Shown here in pieces: positions 1 to 12,724 of a DNA stretch of 64,000 bases. This DNA is from Actinostola sp. cb2023 (taxonomy: Eukaryota; Cnidaria; Anthozoa; Actiniaria; Actinostolidae), in the NCBI GenBank assembly GCA_033675265.1, contig JAUJYZ010000680.1, positions 324,048 through 388,047 of the forward strand. Direction: 5' to 3'. The notes beneath the pieces were generated by a model. The model saw nothing but the letters and a program-made list of their open reading frames with translations, was not told the origin of the DNA and made no database searches. Made by a program: the position numbers and the translations under genes. Position 1 is the stretch's first letter, and each line of letters starts with the position of its first letter.

Positions 1-1110
1 GTATCTAGCATTAATAAACTAATTGGGGACACTAATAAATAAATTGCCTGATCAGGATGATGATGATGATGATAATAGTGATGATGATGATAATGGTGAT
101 GATGATGATAATGTATCTAGCATTAATAAACTAATTGGGGACACTAATAAATAAATTGCCTGATCAGGATGATGATGATGATGATAATAGTGATGATGAT
201 GATAATGGTGATGATGATGATAATGTATCTAGCATTAATAAACTAATTGGGGACACTAATAAATAAATTGCCTGATCAGGATGATGATGATGATGATAAT
301 AGTGATGATGATGATAATGGTGATGATGATGATAATGTATCTAGCATTAATAAACTAATTGGGGACACTAATAAATAAATTGCCTGATCAGGATGATGAT
401 GATGATGATAATAGTGATGATGATGATAATGGTGATGATAATGTATCTAGCATTAATAAACTAATTGGGGACACTAATAAATAAATTGCCTGATCAGGAT
501 GATGATGATGATGATAATAGTGATGATGATGATAATGGTGATGATGATGATAATGTATCTAGCATTAATAAACTAATTGGGGACACTAATAAATAAATTG
601 CCTGATCAGGATGATGATGATGATGATAATAGTGATGATGATGATAATGGTGATGATGATGATAATGTATCTAGCATTAATAAACTAATTGGGGACACTA
701 ATAAATAAATTGCCTGATCAGGATGATGATGATGATGATAATAGTGATGATGATGATAATGGTGATGATAATGTATCTAGCATTAATAAACTAATTGGGG
801 ACACTAATAAATAAATTGCCTGATCAGGATGATGATGATGATGATAATAGTGATGATGATGATAATGGTGATGATGATGATAATGTATCTAGCATTAATA
901 AACTAATTGGGGACACTAATAAATAAATTGCCTGATCAGGATGATGATGATGATGATAATAGTGATGATGATGATGATAATGGTGATGATGATGATAATG
1001 TATCTAGCATTAATAAACTAATTGGGGACACTAATAAATAAATTGCCTGATCAGGATGATGATGATGATGATAATAGTGATGATGATGATAATGGTGATG
1101 ATGATTATAA
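1..1110. repeat. 112-bp minisatellite, about ten copies
   Basis: Ten head-to-tail copies begin at 1, 113, 225, 337, 443, 555, 667, 773, 885 and 1000. The usual period is 112 bp; two copies are 106 bp and one 115 bp, the changes being whole GAT triplets. Each unit has a unique core (GTATCTAGCATTAATAAAC and following) plus a GAT/GATAAT-rich half. The array touches the left window edge, so its full length is unknown. It lies in the intron just upstream of the homeobox exon at 1228. Confidence 0.97.
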
Positions 1111-1227
1111 TTATGATAATAATGACTTTATTTGAGTGTCTATATATTTACCATTAATATAGTTTCCATCGCCAATACTGCAGATATTCCTACCGCAATT
1201 TAACCCCCTTGTCGTATATATCTATAG

Positions 1228-1668
1228 GTGTGGTTCAAGAACAGGAGAGCCAAACATCGCAAGCAGCCCGATGATTCCTCCAAAGACACCAGCAGCGCTT
1301 TTACAAACGTCGAAAACAGAAAGCAAACTTTTATCCCAACTTCAACAAATTGCTTCTCCTTACGCGAGTCAATTGGTAACATCAGGAACCCGGCGCTTAA
1401 TCATCCGATAAACAACCAAGTACCGGGGTACGGTCATCATCAAAACACCGTAGACATTCAAACATCCCTGCCATCATTTCACTCATTGATATCATCGACG
1501 TGTCAACAGTCGACGCATAGTAGCTGCTTGCCGTGCCCTTGGAACATTCGCTGTCCACTTCCGCCCGTCTCGCATTCCCTGAGTACCACGATGCCAGATG
1601 GACAGCGGTTTTGTTCGGGATCTTTAGACGGTTGTGGAGTGTCCAGGCTTCCTCTGGGATTTCATTGA
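1228..1668 (+). CDS. Last exon of a PRD-class (K50) homeobox gene, partial
   Basis: The exon follows a tatatctatAG acceptor and opens with VWFKNRRAKHRKQ, the end of homeodomain helix 3 (residues 47-59), then a 133-residue Ser/Thr/Pro/His-rich tail to TGA at 1666-1668. Lys at homeodomain position 50 marks the Gsc/Otx/Pitx/Dmbx-type PRD-like group, which prefers TAATCC-type sites. The intron between homeodomain codons 46 and 47 is the usual PRD-class position and is also present in the Pax gene of this window. The product would be a nuclear DNA-binding transcription factor. The exon with residues 1-46 lies to the left, outside the window. A poly(A) signal AATAAA is at 1763-1768, another at 2216-2221. 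The His-Arg after NRRAK is unlike classic Otx (CRQQ) or Gsc (WRRQ), so I do not name the gene. Confidence 0.85.
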   Translation: MWFKNRRAKHRKQPDDSSKDTSSAFTNVENRKQTFIPTSTNCFSLRESIGNIRNPALNHPINNQVPGYGHHQNTVDIQTSLPSFHSLISSTCQQSTHSSCLPCPWNIRCPLPPVSHSLSTTMPDGQRFCSGSLDGCGVSRLPLGFH

Positions 1669-1799
1669 TTAATTTATTAACGTATAGTACAGCTTAGATC
1701 AGAAGAGAACGTGAGAGGACCCACTAGGCCTTGGTCTTGAATAGGAAATTGAGTAGAAAAAGAATAAACTAGAAATATAAGGAGGTAGTTATGTGCACT

Positions 1800-2073
1800 A
1801 AATTGCAGAATCGTTGTCGGATTCAAATTCATAGAACATAGAAGCTGAGACCGCTAGGATGTATGGATAAGCGGTAAATCAGCTAAGTTTTATGTAGTCA
1901 GAGGAAAATGTTGGTGTTTATCTCTCTAAGCAAAATTCTACACATATTCGGGAAATATATTCCGAATAAGCGACGCCGTTATTTGACTCATTTACCGCGT
2001 TCCCAGGTACGTATCCCTTGCGGTCTTAGCTTCTATGTTCTATGATTTTGAACCCGACAACGATTCTTCAATG
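1800..2073. mobile_element. Foldback/MITE-like element
   Basis: About 49 bp at 1806-1854 is repeated inverted at 2021-2068 (CAGAATCGTTGTCGG against CCCGACAACGATTCT, with only a few mismatches). It sits in the 3' flank of the homeobox exon. A related fragment lies at 3340-3480, so this is a dispersed family and not a local hairpin. Confidence 0.75.
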
Positions 2074-2237
2074 TAGTGTATCTCTTGGGCAGTAGCATGC
2101 AATGCATGCGTTGTTGCTATGGTGACACTAGCAACACCAGCGCAAGGGTCGATATATGTTTTGCCTGCTTTCGCTTATGTTTGGGGGGAAACTTGTAATA
2201 TTATTGTAAAGTGCAAATAAAGTATTACTATTAAACA

Positions 2238-2362
2238 CTAGATAGCAATGACCTAAACTAGGTCAAGATTTGAATAACAATAGGAACTATTGTACAACTA
2301 GGAACTATTGTTCTACAATTGACATGTCTTATCTTGACCTGGTTTAGGTCATTGCTATCTAG
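2238..2362. repeat. Hairpin with 32-bp arms
   Basis: 2238-2269 (CTAGATAGCAATGACCTAAA and on) recurs inverted at 2331-2362 with one mismatch, around a 61-bp loop that holds a direct repeat of TAGGAACTATTGT. MITE-like; no family assigned. Confidence 0.8.
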
Positions 2363-3955
2363 TCGGTTTTCCATGTTTGAGTCGACTCGACTCTTATTCA
2401 CGCATGACACAAGCCTCATCTGCATGCGCAGGCGTTGCTGGTGAAAATCAGGTTTATTATAAAGTGCTTCGCATTCCGGAAAAAAAGGCACACTTTATGT
2501 CAAACTTATATTGACGGTATTTAGACAATCGCTGAATGTATTTAGCATTATTATATGCATATTTAACCATTCGTAATATATATATATATATATACATATT
2601 GTATATCCATGTACATCAATCTAATACTTATTATTACCGTAAGCAGGTCACGTGGTTTCAAATGTACATAGTTGCAATTCTTATATGAAATCATGCCGAC
2701 TTTATTTCAATCAAAAATGCCTTATTTATGGATTAATGTAGTGTCGGAAAAATAATTCTCTATCTCCTGTCTTCTTTGCACTCTAGTTAGCATGCGCTTT
2801 AGCCTTGATATCCCACACTGCAATGCGCCATGATTTGCTTATTGCCATCCCACAAGTCTTTGCGCGCGTTGATTGCTGGAGATTTTAATTCATAGAGTAG
2901 GGTATATAGCTTAGGTAGATATCAGAAAAATAGCAATATAGATGGTTTAATTTAGATAATACGCTTTTTAGTCTACTAATGTATTTTATATTGAAAAGAC
3001 AAATAAAAGACATATCAAATAGTACACTGAATCCCGATATGCTGTGGTCGATGTGTTCCAGAAATCTAGAAACATTAGTATTAGTTTCACAGTACCAAAA
3101 TAGCCGAGCATCGCTATCTATGAAATACAAGTACTTTGGTTTCGTTAGCACGGAACATTTCCTAGAAATCAGTGGCCATAGCAAGAATACACCCAATTAC
3201 ATAAACGTTGTCGGGTTTGGACACGAAATTAGGTAAGACCGAAAGGAGTTCTGGGAAATTGAATTTTTCACTACAAAAACATTTATACAAAAACATCAAC
3301 CTTTTTCAACCTCTTTTAACAACGCGAAAATATTTATTACTGTAGCAACTCTGCTGCCTTCCCAGACATCCTTGAGTTATGATTAATTCAAAAAATTTTC
3401 ACTGATTGTTGTCGGGTTGTACTGATCAAAAATCATGAAGCTATGACCGCAATGATGTCTGGGTAAGCAGTAAATGAACCACGTTTCGCGCAGTGAAATA
3501 TTTAGTCTTTCTCGAGTTTTTCAACCTACAAGTATGGATATAGAAAAGGTGTTTATTAACGTTTAATTTCCCATAATTCCTTTGAGTAGTCGTAGCTTTC
3601 ATGATAGACAGGTATATATTATTGACAGAAATTGAGTAAAAAAATAATGATAATAAAAATAAAAATTAAATTAAAAAATTGACATTTTGAGCCTGCGCTA
3701 TTTGGCAGCGGTATTACTATTTTTTGTATTCACTTTGAAGCAACACAAAACAAATTCTAATCAAAACATAAATTTTCTTCTTGGGCATTCAGTCAAGAAA
3801 GCAGTTTGAAGTGCACAAGCAACTAATGGCTATGCACAATGGGGATGTTTTTGACAACATAGAAATCCAAACGATCCGGCCATACAAACAAATCAAGCCA
3901 AGGTTGAAAATTGATAAACTGACAACGGCTCATAGCCATATTCATTGCTTTTCCA
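2363..3955. other. Gene-free stretch
   Basis: I see no credible coding exon. It contains a short TA run near 2576-2596 and, at 3340-3480, a degraded inverted pair related to the 1800-2073 element (shared TGTCTGGG...GCAGTAAATGA-type core). The two overlapping ORFs at 2885-3236 have no recognisable domain and lie antisense to each other. Confidence 0.6.
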
Positions 3956-4287
3956 ATGCGTGTACGTCGGCGACATTCGATTTTCATCGTTTATTTAAAA
4001 AATCAAAAACGCTTGCCCTTGGTCGATTTTCGTTTTTCGTTTGTCCAATTTTCGGTTTAGCGACGGTGGTTTTTCGTTTTACGGATTACTTTAGAAAACG
4101 AAAATTGATTCCAAGTGATAGTTTTCGTTTTTCTTTACACCTAATTTTGAAAATAAGATTTGAAAAAGTTTTTCGACTTTAAAAAAACGAACTGTTCAGC
4201 AACTACACGAATTGTGTTGCGATTGTGTTTATTGTATGAAATGTGGTCGAAACGTGACCTTAGTTGGGAGGGGTAAATGGAAAACAT
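3956..4287 (+). repeat. Dispersed repeat A, copy 1
   Basis: About 330 bp roughly 95% identical to 6707-7037 in reverse complement. Both copies share an open frame with the peptide KLIPSDSFRFSLHLILKIRF, but upstream the frames diverge by an indel and there is no domain, so I treat it as a repeat and not a gene. The copies flank the pogo-like element symmetrically. Confidence 0.85.
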
Positions 4288-5049
4288 TCTAAAGGGGAGT
4301 TACTGAGGCAAACGACGTCATCCCCTCAGTCCCTTCCCTTGGGAAGGACCGGCGCCCGGCCCAGGCTATAATGCACGTGCTAGCCGGCTGCTTTGCAAAT
4401 AAATTTTTAAACAGTTTAAAAACTGTTCAATCGAGCCAACGGTCCACATTGAGCCAGAGATACACAATGCAGAAAGAAACTTGTGTTGGTGTTCTTTTAA
4501 CCGGTGCTAGTACTGATATAAAAGTACAGTCAAACCCCGTTAATACGGACACCAACGGGACAGGAAAAAGTGTCCTTGTCAAGGAAAACTTGCCGCTCGT
4601 GTAGATGACAAAAAATTGTCAATTTTTCCTTGTCAAGGAAAACTTGTCAAGGAAAAGTTGTTCGTGTAGTTTACGTCACCTTTATGCAGTTTATTAGTAG
4701 AAATCCGGCGTTATAGAAGCTCAACGATTTTATCAACGGGACGTTTACAATGTATCGATGAGCAATGAGTTGTATAAAGTCAACATCAAATAGATTCCAT
4801 AGCACTTCTACAGCTTCTTTTGCTCATAGGGCGTTTACTATGTTCTGTGCCAAGGGCACCACTTTTTATTGTCCGCTCGGGTTGGTTTTCTCGAGGCAAA
4901 ACGACTTTTCTTGCGACAACACTCTGGACAGAGTGTTAGCAGCCTCTAGCCTTCAATCCGCAAATAGGCAGTCGAATAGAGAAAGGATAAACAAAAACAA
5001 AGAGCAAATAAAATCACGACAGCACGGTTAGCAGGTGTCACGGGGATTC

Positions 5050-5190
5050 CCCCCCCCCCCCCCCCCCAAAAAAAAATTGTCCTCCCCGGGGCGAATTCCC
5101 CGGTGAATTCGTCTTCCCCGGGTCGAATTCTCCGGAGATTTCGCCCCCCTCCTTTGTCCCCCTTCATAGATTTCGCCCCCCCCCCCCCCC
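5050..5190. repeat. Poly-C tracts with GAATTC/CCCGGG spacers
   Basis: C runs of about 17-19 bases alternate with short units built on CCCCGGGGCGAATTCC and TTCGCCCCC. The same words occur at 6221-6302 in the opposite orientation. The proline/glycine ORFs here are artefacts of composition. Confidence 0.85.
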
Positions 5191-6220
5191 CCTTACTTTG
5201 GTACCAGTACATAGGTTATAAACTAATATATTTTTATCAAAAGTATATTCCTTGGAAAATGGTAACTGGAATATATAATTTGGTAGCAATCCTGATGATA
5301 GTAGTTAAAGTAATTAAAATATTCGCATTCCTAATGTAGCTATTATAGAAGGTTAATTTATTGATGTGAACAAAGACAACAAACCATCGTCCACTTTATT
5401 TGATCATCATCCACAACACAGCTTTCAGTATATTAGTGACAATGTCCAAATATTTTGATTTAGATGTTTGTTCAAAATCAGTCTGGCAGCGTGTGTCGTG
5501 GTTGAAGAAATTCCATCATCGGTATGACTGAACATTCATGTTGTGGGATAATATAATTAATACCGGATAAACAAAATCTTGAATTAAGTTTTGGCCTTAT
5601 CCCTATACACTCTGTTATTATCATCGATTCTGAAGTATAACGCCGGTGAGGTCCGTGAACTGAGACATTCTTGAAAACTAGTGCCTTCTGAATTTTTGCC
5701 AGAACTTTTGATCTCGAACGGCAGTTTAAAAAACTTTCGCATTTTAAGTTTTTTAAATAAAGAACTTACTTGATACGTTGTAGAATGGCAAATAACATTA
5801 ATACTAAAGTCTTGAGCTTAAACTGAAAAACGGTGATGTACATTGATTTATTCTACAAGTTCTTTTGTTACCCAAAGTAAAGATGCGTCTTATCACAGGA
5901 ACACTTCGAATAGGAGAAGAAAGAAGCTAGGTACAGTATTTCATGCATGTACATGTTTTCATTTAATAAAAAAACGCTATTTAGTTCTAGTCTGAAGAAC
6001 ACATGACAATAAAATATATTTAAACATCGGATCCAGTGCGTTCGTGTTTCTTGCTGTGTTACACAATCAAGTCCGGACATTCTAGAGCAGTTTCAGGTTT
6101 TGAAACCTTTTAGTCAAAAATTGGTATATTTTGAATTTTCTCAATATTACTCAAAGCAAAACAATTTACGGTCATGAAAAGTAGAGAAATATATATACAA
6201 AATTTACTGATGAAGCGAGG

Positions 6221-6250
6221 GGGGGCGAATTCGTCCCGGGGGCCAATCAT

Positions 6251-6291
<41 letters not shown>

Positions 6292-6302
6292 CGAATTCCC
6301 CC
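6221..6302. repeat. G-homopolymer run with GCGAATTC flanks
   Basis: An uninterrupted G run of about 40 bases is bracketed by GGGGGCGAATTCGTCCCGGG on the left and GGGCGAATTCCCCCGG on the right. Its exact length is unreliable in any sequencing technology. Confidence 0.9.
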
Positions 6303-6409
6303 GGACACCGGCGCAATTAAAGCGTTGGTTCTTTCAACGAAAGATCACGTAAATTACATAAAATGTTTGAAATTAACTGTCCGTATTAACGAGGTTAAAT
6401 TTGTATTAA

Positions 6410-6605
6410 TTTTTGTTGTTCGAGCTTGGGTGTCCGTAGTATTAGTTCGACTCTGAATCGTTGTGAAAGGAATAGCCGCTGCTGAATATTCTCGCATTTT
6501 TGGATACCGTGACTGGAGAATTACCGACACATCTTTGGCTGATTTCCCTTCTTTCTCAACCAGGTTTCTTATGTAATCTTCTCCTACTAAATCAATGTTT
6601 GTCAT
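6410..6605 (-). pseudogene. Possible N-terminal fragment of a transposon ORF
   Basis: From an ATG at 6605 the frame reads MTNIDLVGEDYIRNLVEKEG, then KSAKDVSVILQSRYPKMREY. The spacing of a two-helix E/K-rich unit followed by SRYP..REYS resembles helix-turn-helix N-termini of integrase-like transposon proteins common in aquatic animals, but this is pattern memory without alignment. It loses any resemblance after about residue 45 and runs into the pogo-like right TIR. It may be chance. Confidence 0.25.
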
Positions 6606-6706
6606 TCTGCTTGGTATTCAGTCCAGTATAGAAGAAAAGAACACGAATGACAAAGACGTATAATCTTGCTCATGCACGCGTTGTACTCCCCGTCTTTTTC
6701 CCCCAT

Positions 6707-7037
6707 AATGTTTTTTTCCATTTACCCCTCCCAACTAAGGCCACGTTTCGACCACATTTCATACGATAAACAAAATCGCAACACAATTTGTATAGTCTGA
6801 ACAATTCGAGTTTTTTTAAGTCGAAAAACGTTTTCAAATCTTATTTTCAAAATTAGGTGTAAAGAAAAACGAAAACTATCACTTGGAATCAATTTTCGTT
6901 TTCTAAAGTAATCCGTAAAACGAAAAACCACCGTCGCTAAACCGAAATTTGGACAAACGAAAAACGAAAATCGACCAAGAACAAGCGTTTTTGATTTAAT
7001 AAACGATGAAAATCGAATGGCGCCGACATACACGCAT
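6707..7037 (-). repeat. Dispersed repeat A, copy 2 (inverted)
   Basis: Reverse-complement partner of 3956-4287, with a handful of substitutions and small indels. Outer ends match from ATGCGTGTA(C/T)GTCGGCG, inner ends at GGGGTAAATGG. The pair forms a 3.08-kb inverted structure with the pogo-like element inside. Confidence 0.85.
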
Positions 7038-7084
7038 TTTTTCCATTCAGATACTATCTACCTGTCGCGACACATGGTCGTTCT

Positions 7085-7214
7085 AGAGCAGATTTCGTAT
7101 GACTGTGAAAAACTTACAGCACGGACGTGCCGTGCCGTGATGATCAGTTAGGATTTCGAATGAATCCGTGCCGTGACCGTGCCGTGCCGTGCGCAGTCAT
7201 ACGAAATCTGCTCT
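7085..7214. mobile_element. MITE family M1, copy 1
   Basis: Perfect 21-bp terminal inverted repeats (AGAGCAGATTTCGTATGACT... and its complement at 7194-7214) bracket a GTGCCGT-rich interior. A second copy is at 34560-34654 and a degraded internal piece at about 52277-52335. Ends fall in a TA context (TAGAGC...GCTCTA). Confidence 0.88.
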
Positions 7215-9837
7215 AACGGGCGGGCGTGAAATATTCCGACGGAGCAACAATATTCAGTCTTGTTTGTTTGAAAAGTGTGTCATAAAACCGAGTAGCTGCA
7301 CGAACACAAAACATTGTCATTTCTACACCTGAATACCTACTTACGGAAGAGTGCGTGCAAGAGTGTCCAATACCAAAGCTATCGAGACAGTACTGAAGGC
7401 GTTGCTGTCGTAAAGTGTATTGCATTGCTTACCCGTTGTTATTACCATTTTTTATGGTTAACTGGAGTTTTAAAAGATGCTAACGTATAAAAGGTCAGCC
7501 TTGAAGATATTCGCTGTGAGACAAACGGACCATAAAGAAATCAAGTAACGCTAAAGCTGGGGTATAGAAATGGTATATCATTCAGGAAAAAGCATGCAAC
7601 TACTGATATAATTATAAACAGCAGATGATGATGAGTGTTTTTGTCAGCAGTGAGACGGGCGCATCTTCATTGTCTTCAGTAGCTGACAGTTACAGACAAT
7701 GACCAAGACATGTACGTAGCTTCTTCTTCAGAAGTAAAACAGTTCGCATATTAGGTGAAATAACTCAAAACTCATGCGTAAGAAAACAACACATTATTGA
7801 TAGTGACGCTCCAGGGCTGTGAGAACCAACAAGTTTTCGCAACGAACATTAGGAGTAATTATTGAGTAATTAATGTGTACGTCTGCAATATCACGAAGGC
7901 AAATGATGCTGAAATAAAATGCCACAAAATAACGAGCGACACGCAGCTGTATAGATGGGGACATTAGGAGTAATTAATGAATTACTACATACGGCAATTT
8001 CAACCTTGAAAACTTAAATCATCCTTAGTTTGTTATGCTAAATTACAATCTGTTTTTTTTAGGAAGCCTGCATCCGTATTCAGTTATAAGCTAGTTTGTC
8101 CTAAATGTCGTACGTGTTAATGTTTTAACAAACAGTCCCTGTTAGATATTTCGAATTAATTATTTTTTGAAATTGATTTCTATTTTCACTCATATTTGTG
8201 TATTTTATTGGGATATAAAGGGTTGGTTAAACTATTTTTTACAAGGGAATAAGAGAAGGGTAGATTACCTGGTAAGGGATCGACTTCGTGTTGTTTTGGA
8301 ACTTCTACCTGCCTTTGAGAACAATTGTTAACTGAATAACAATTTTTTTAAACGAAGAAAGTAAAACAAATGGCAATTCAATGTAGTCCGGCAAAATAAC
8401 AAAAAATAACTGACGAAAACAACTATGATAGACAATAAGAACGTTAACAGAGTCTTCAAAAGAAGCAGTTCGACACTGAGTACGGTTGCGTCCCGCATAG
8501 TTCCCATATCAAACCCCTCAGTTGATACCAACATTCTTTGTTGAACGTCACATGAAATGGGACAGCATTGAGGCCAACAACAATGAGAAACGGCAAAGTC
8601 TGGCCAAGAAGCATTGACAATGTCATTCGGGAGTAATAAGTCAGTAATTAACAATATGATTTTTATGTTTCAATATTTTTGAAGACCAATACTAGATGTC
8701 TTCAAATAACAAATCAATATCGATTGTCTCTTCAGGTCTTGTGTTCTTTGGCTTAGAAGAGGCATTAATTCAAAGAAGACACAAGACCTGAAGAGGACAA
8801 TCGAAGTTTTGTCGAAACGTCGTCCACATACAGGACCAATAAACATGCAAGATAAAAATCCCAAGGAAACCAACAATTAATCGATAATAAATTAGGAAAA
8901 GCATTGAGTTCAGAGGAACTCTGCACAAGAAAGTCAGCAAACGCCATTAATATAGGAGTGACATGAAAAGTATGTCATTAATTTGGTAAAACAAGTCGAT
9001 CAATATCGCGGGTTCCCGACGTTTATGAATCCTGATGCAGAAATGCATAACTATATCATTAACCGGATATCATTAATTGCCATCTTCAATTCTTTACAGA
9101 GTTTTCTTGGTAGTGTTTGTTTTGTGCCGGGGTCAGTTTTGTGTCTGGTTGGTCGACGAAGAAAAGTCTCAGAGAGAGAGGCAGGATAGGCGCCGCTGAC
9201 TCTAAAGGATGAATGATTAGTTCTAGTTCAAGGCTGCTTTTCAGCAATGGCCCACTGGATCACAGCGACGAAAGTCTAGCAGACACTATTGTGGTTAATT
9301 TTACGCCATATATTTTGCGCTAAGTAAATCAGCTTTGTTCACTGGATCAGCACTGGTGGTTGAATGGTATTTGAAGACTTGTGTGACGTGATAGTTTTTC
9401 TCTTGGTATTGATACCAGAAAATGAAAAAAATGCATCAGCTGAAATTGAATGAAAATAAAAATTCACTATTCAAGTTTTATGTTAATTAAAGTCATAGGT
9501 TTTTATCCATCATGGCTTCGTTTGCGCTGAAGCAAGCCGCGCTTTGAGTTGCGTGAGTTTCGGCTTCGAGGCAATCTTTCTAGGTCTCAGTTAGCGTGGT
9601 CAAAAGTATTGATACGGTTTTAGGAAATCAAAAAAAAAATGAAATGATCTTCGTATGTAGTAAGGGAGAACACATTTCCATGAGCTTTACGGTTTAAAAC
9701 TCGGTGAGTCAGTCAGTGGCCTAACTGTTTCAGCTTAAAAAGTATCGTATTTTGATATGATTATCATTAATTCATACTCAGAATCCTCCCAATAAACAAC
9801 CTGTGAATTCCTCTTTCAGCTGCTTGCTATTTAGCTA
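7215..9837. other. Gene-free stretch with one hairpin
   Basis: No recognisable exon. 8719-8747 (CGATTGTCTCTTCAGGTC and on) pairs with 8775-8806 in a roughly 90-bp hairpin. The phrase ACATTAGGAGTAATTA recurs near 7848 and 7963. The remaining ORFs are short and featureless. Confidence 0.6.
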
Positions 9838-10827
9838 TAAACACGAGGGCGCACTATAAAAGGGCATCGCTCCGCCCACAATTTTTTGAATAATGATGAG
9901 TTTCAATATGGTGGACAATGGTTGAACATGGCTGAACAACTTTATAGTCTGCCCCATCCCTAACCCTAAACCTAACCCTCCGCTTTAACGCACTTGACCA
10001 CGAGGGATTACGCTGCCAAACTCTGCATTTTTTCTAGCTTTTGAAAATATTTTGCAATGCAAATACCTATTAACTAAATTGGGGCCGCTATTCGCTTGTT
10101 AGGGGCCGCTATACGCTTGATAGGGGCCGCTATTCGCTTGCACGCTTTTACCATATATGGAATACGTATTACAACCCCATCTGATATTTTTCGTATTCGG
10201 TAGTTATCTATACGATTTTCAGTCGCACCACGCGTACCGAAGAATGTTTTGAATTTCGCGCGCCATGTATCACAACAACTCAACATCCGTACTTCTTATC
10301 CAGGCCTACAAATTCATGAAGCGAAATCCTCTTTGCCTGTAATAAGCATTTCCAAGCATAAAACTATGTTCGGTCATTTCTAAATAGAGCGACAAGAGTA
10401 TTGTTTTCATTACACAAGTTGTTCGTCTTCTTGTTACGAGGTAAAAGTGTCGAGCATTTGTACATCTCTGTACTTTTATGGTAAAGGCCGGTAAGGTTTC
10501 GAAACCTATGCTGTGAGTATATTTAATTCGCAAGTGGCATTTCCATGTCTTGGCGGGTAAATTTTAGGATAACCTACGAAAGAAATGATAAGCAGACAAT
10601 ACTAGAGAATTTTATTTTACCAAAGTGAAAAGTGATAGTGAATTGTACAACAAAAATTATCCATGTGCGTTTTAGTACTTATTTCCACAATGTCTTGCTC
10701 ATTTGATTGATTTATAGAGCTTGCAGTTCTCGAGATCCTCTCTCTGTGACGTCTCGGTAGATTTGATTGACAGATCAAACGAACTTACCCTAGGTACCTC
10801 TCCTTTTATAGTGCGCCCTCGTGTTTA
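9838..10827. mobile_element. 990-bp non-autonomous TIR element
   Basis: Perfect 25-bp inverted ends: TAAACACGAGGGCGCACTAT at 9838 and the complement ending at 10827. The interior has a degenerate telomere-like CCCTAA stretch (about 9957-9980), a GGGGCCGCTAT(T/A)CGCTT direct triplicate at 10081-10140, and no transposase. No clear target duplication. Confidence 0.85.
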
Positions 10828-11275
10828 AAGCGAGTTGATTGTGTTAAGTGTAGGGCCATTGCTACCTGTTCTCAGTGCTTCAAAAACATTGAATTCATTC
10901 ATGGTCTGAAAGTAAAAAAAGACCTGCTTGAGTACTGTATTGTTTGTTGACAATCCGGCTAGGAGCTGAATGAAAAAGAACTAAAGTCCACTGATTGATT
11001 TTGATACTATACCTGTTTCAGCCCCGAGGACCCGAGACGTACTGTCTACTACTATTAGTATTCCGGTACCAGTTGATCAGACCAGCCCTAATCAGGTCAA
11101 ATCATATAACTTTATACGGACGCTTTACTCAATGTTCGAGCATTCAGTAGAATATTTGATTATTGTAAAACACAAAAGTAAAGTAAGCTGCACTGAGCCA
11201 CATGTACACGGATTAATAATACTTCACGAGCCGGTTAGGAAAATAGCACAGTGCATACAAAGTACTACTGCATAA

Positions 11276-11450
11276 TACAAGCATCAAGAGTTCCAGACTT
11301 CCGGTGTTATTACAAAGGAAAAGTGAGCACCAATTCTAGACACAGGGAGCCCAAGCTATGTTTTTGCTCACTTGGTGCTCACTTTTCCTTTGTAATAATC
11401 TCACAATGCATTGCGCGCGTACCGGAAGTCTGGAACTCTTGATGCTTGTA
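11276..11450. mobile_element. 175-bp foldback MITE
   Basis: Arms TACAAGCATCAAGAGTTCCA (11276) and its complement (to 11450) are followed inward by a second matched block TTATTACAAAGGAAAAGTGA, so about 55 bp of each arm can pair. Confidence 0.9.
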
Positions 11451-11680
11451 TAAGCCATTACGACAAGAATTCTAGTAGTAAACTGAGGTGATGTTTGTAT
11501 GTATTCACCACATTTAAGATGAATGAATGAATGAATGAACTTTATTTAAAGAAGGTAAATATAAAAACATTTACAAAAATGCACCAGTTTAGCATAGCTA
11601 ATCTATTTAATTAGTGAAAACGCGCAATAATTAAAGAATTATATATATTCTGTCTTCAATTAAGAAACGGCTCAGTCTCC

Positions 11681-11838
11681 TATAGACCGAATGTAATAAT
11701 GGCGTCCAATTTCAATTGCCATTGTTCTGGTACTTGCCTCTCATACAGGTGAAAATGCTTTTGTGTTTCCACATGAACACGAGGCTAGTCAGTCCAGAAC
11801 AAATTGAAATTGGACGCCATTATTGCATTTGGTCTATA
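11681..11838. mobile_element. 158-bp foldback MITE
   Basis: Inverted ends of about 37 bp, TATAGACCGAATGTAATAAT on the left and the complement to 11838 on the right, with few mismatches. The interior is unique. Confidence 0.9.
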
Positions 11839-12009
11839 TATGAGTCATAACCTATAACAGAAAAAGAGGAAACGCCCAAAGTACACCTGCTGCAGAACTG
11901 TAATGGCTGGACTGCATACTGATATGAATATCTCATGTATGGACATGTAACACGGCTCTCAGGAAGAGCATTTATTTTAATGATGTAGACACCGTGTGAA
12001 AATAAAGTT

Positions 12010-12724
<715 letters not shown>

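Larger units (their letters stand above)
4527..6403. mobile_element. Pogo/Tigger-like TIR DNA element, non-autonomous
   Basis: The left end reads TA|CAGTCAAACCCCGTTAATAC and the right end, in reverse complement, CAAATTTAACCTCGTTAATAC with TA just outside (6404-6405). TA target duplications and this TIR style are known for Tc1/mariner pogo-type elements; the family name is by TIR resemblance only. No transposase (HTH-DDE) ORF is visible in the 1.88 kb. The interior carries C- and G-homopolymer blocks at 5050-5190 and 6221-6302. Confidence 0.65.

Noticed and set aside
3781..4182. 133-codon ORF sharing a peptide with a minus-strand ORF at 6722-7033
   Set aside because: The similarity is explained by two copies of a dispersed repeat; the shared frame breaks at an indel and no domain is recognised.
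9957..9980. Telomere-like CCCTAA repeat
   Set aside because: Only about four degenerate units inside a TIR element; no telomeric array.
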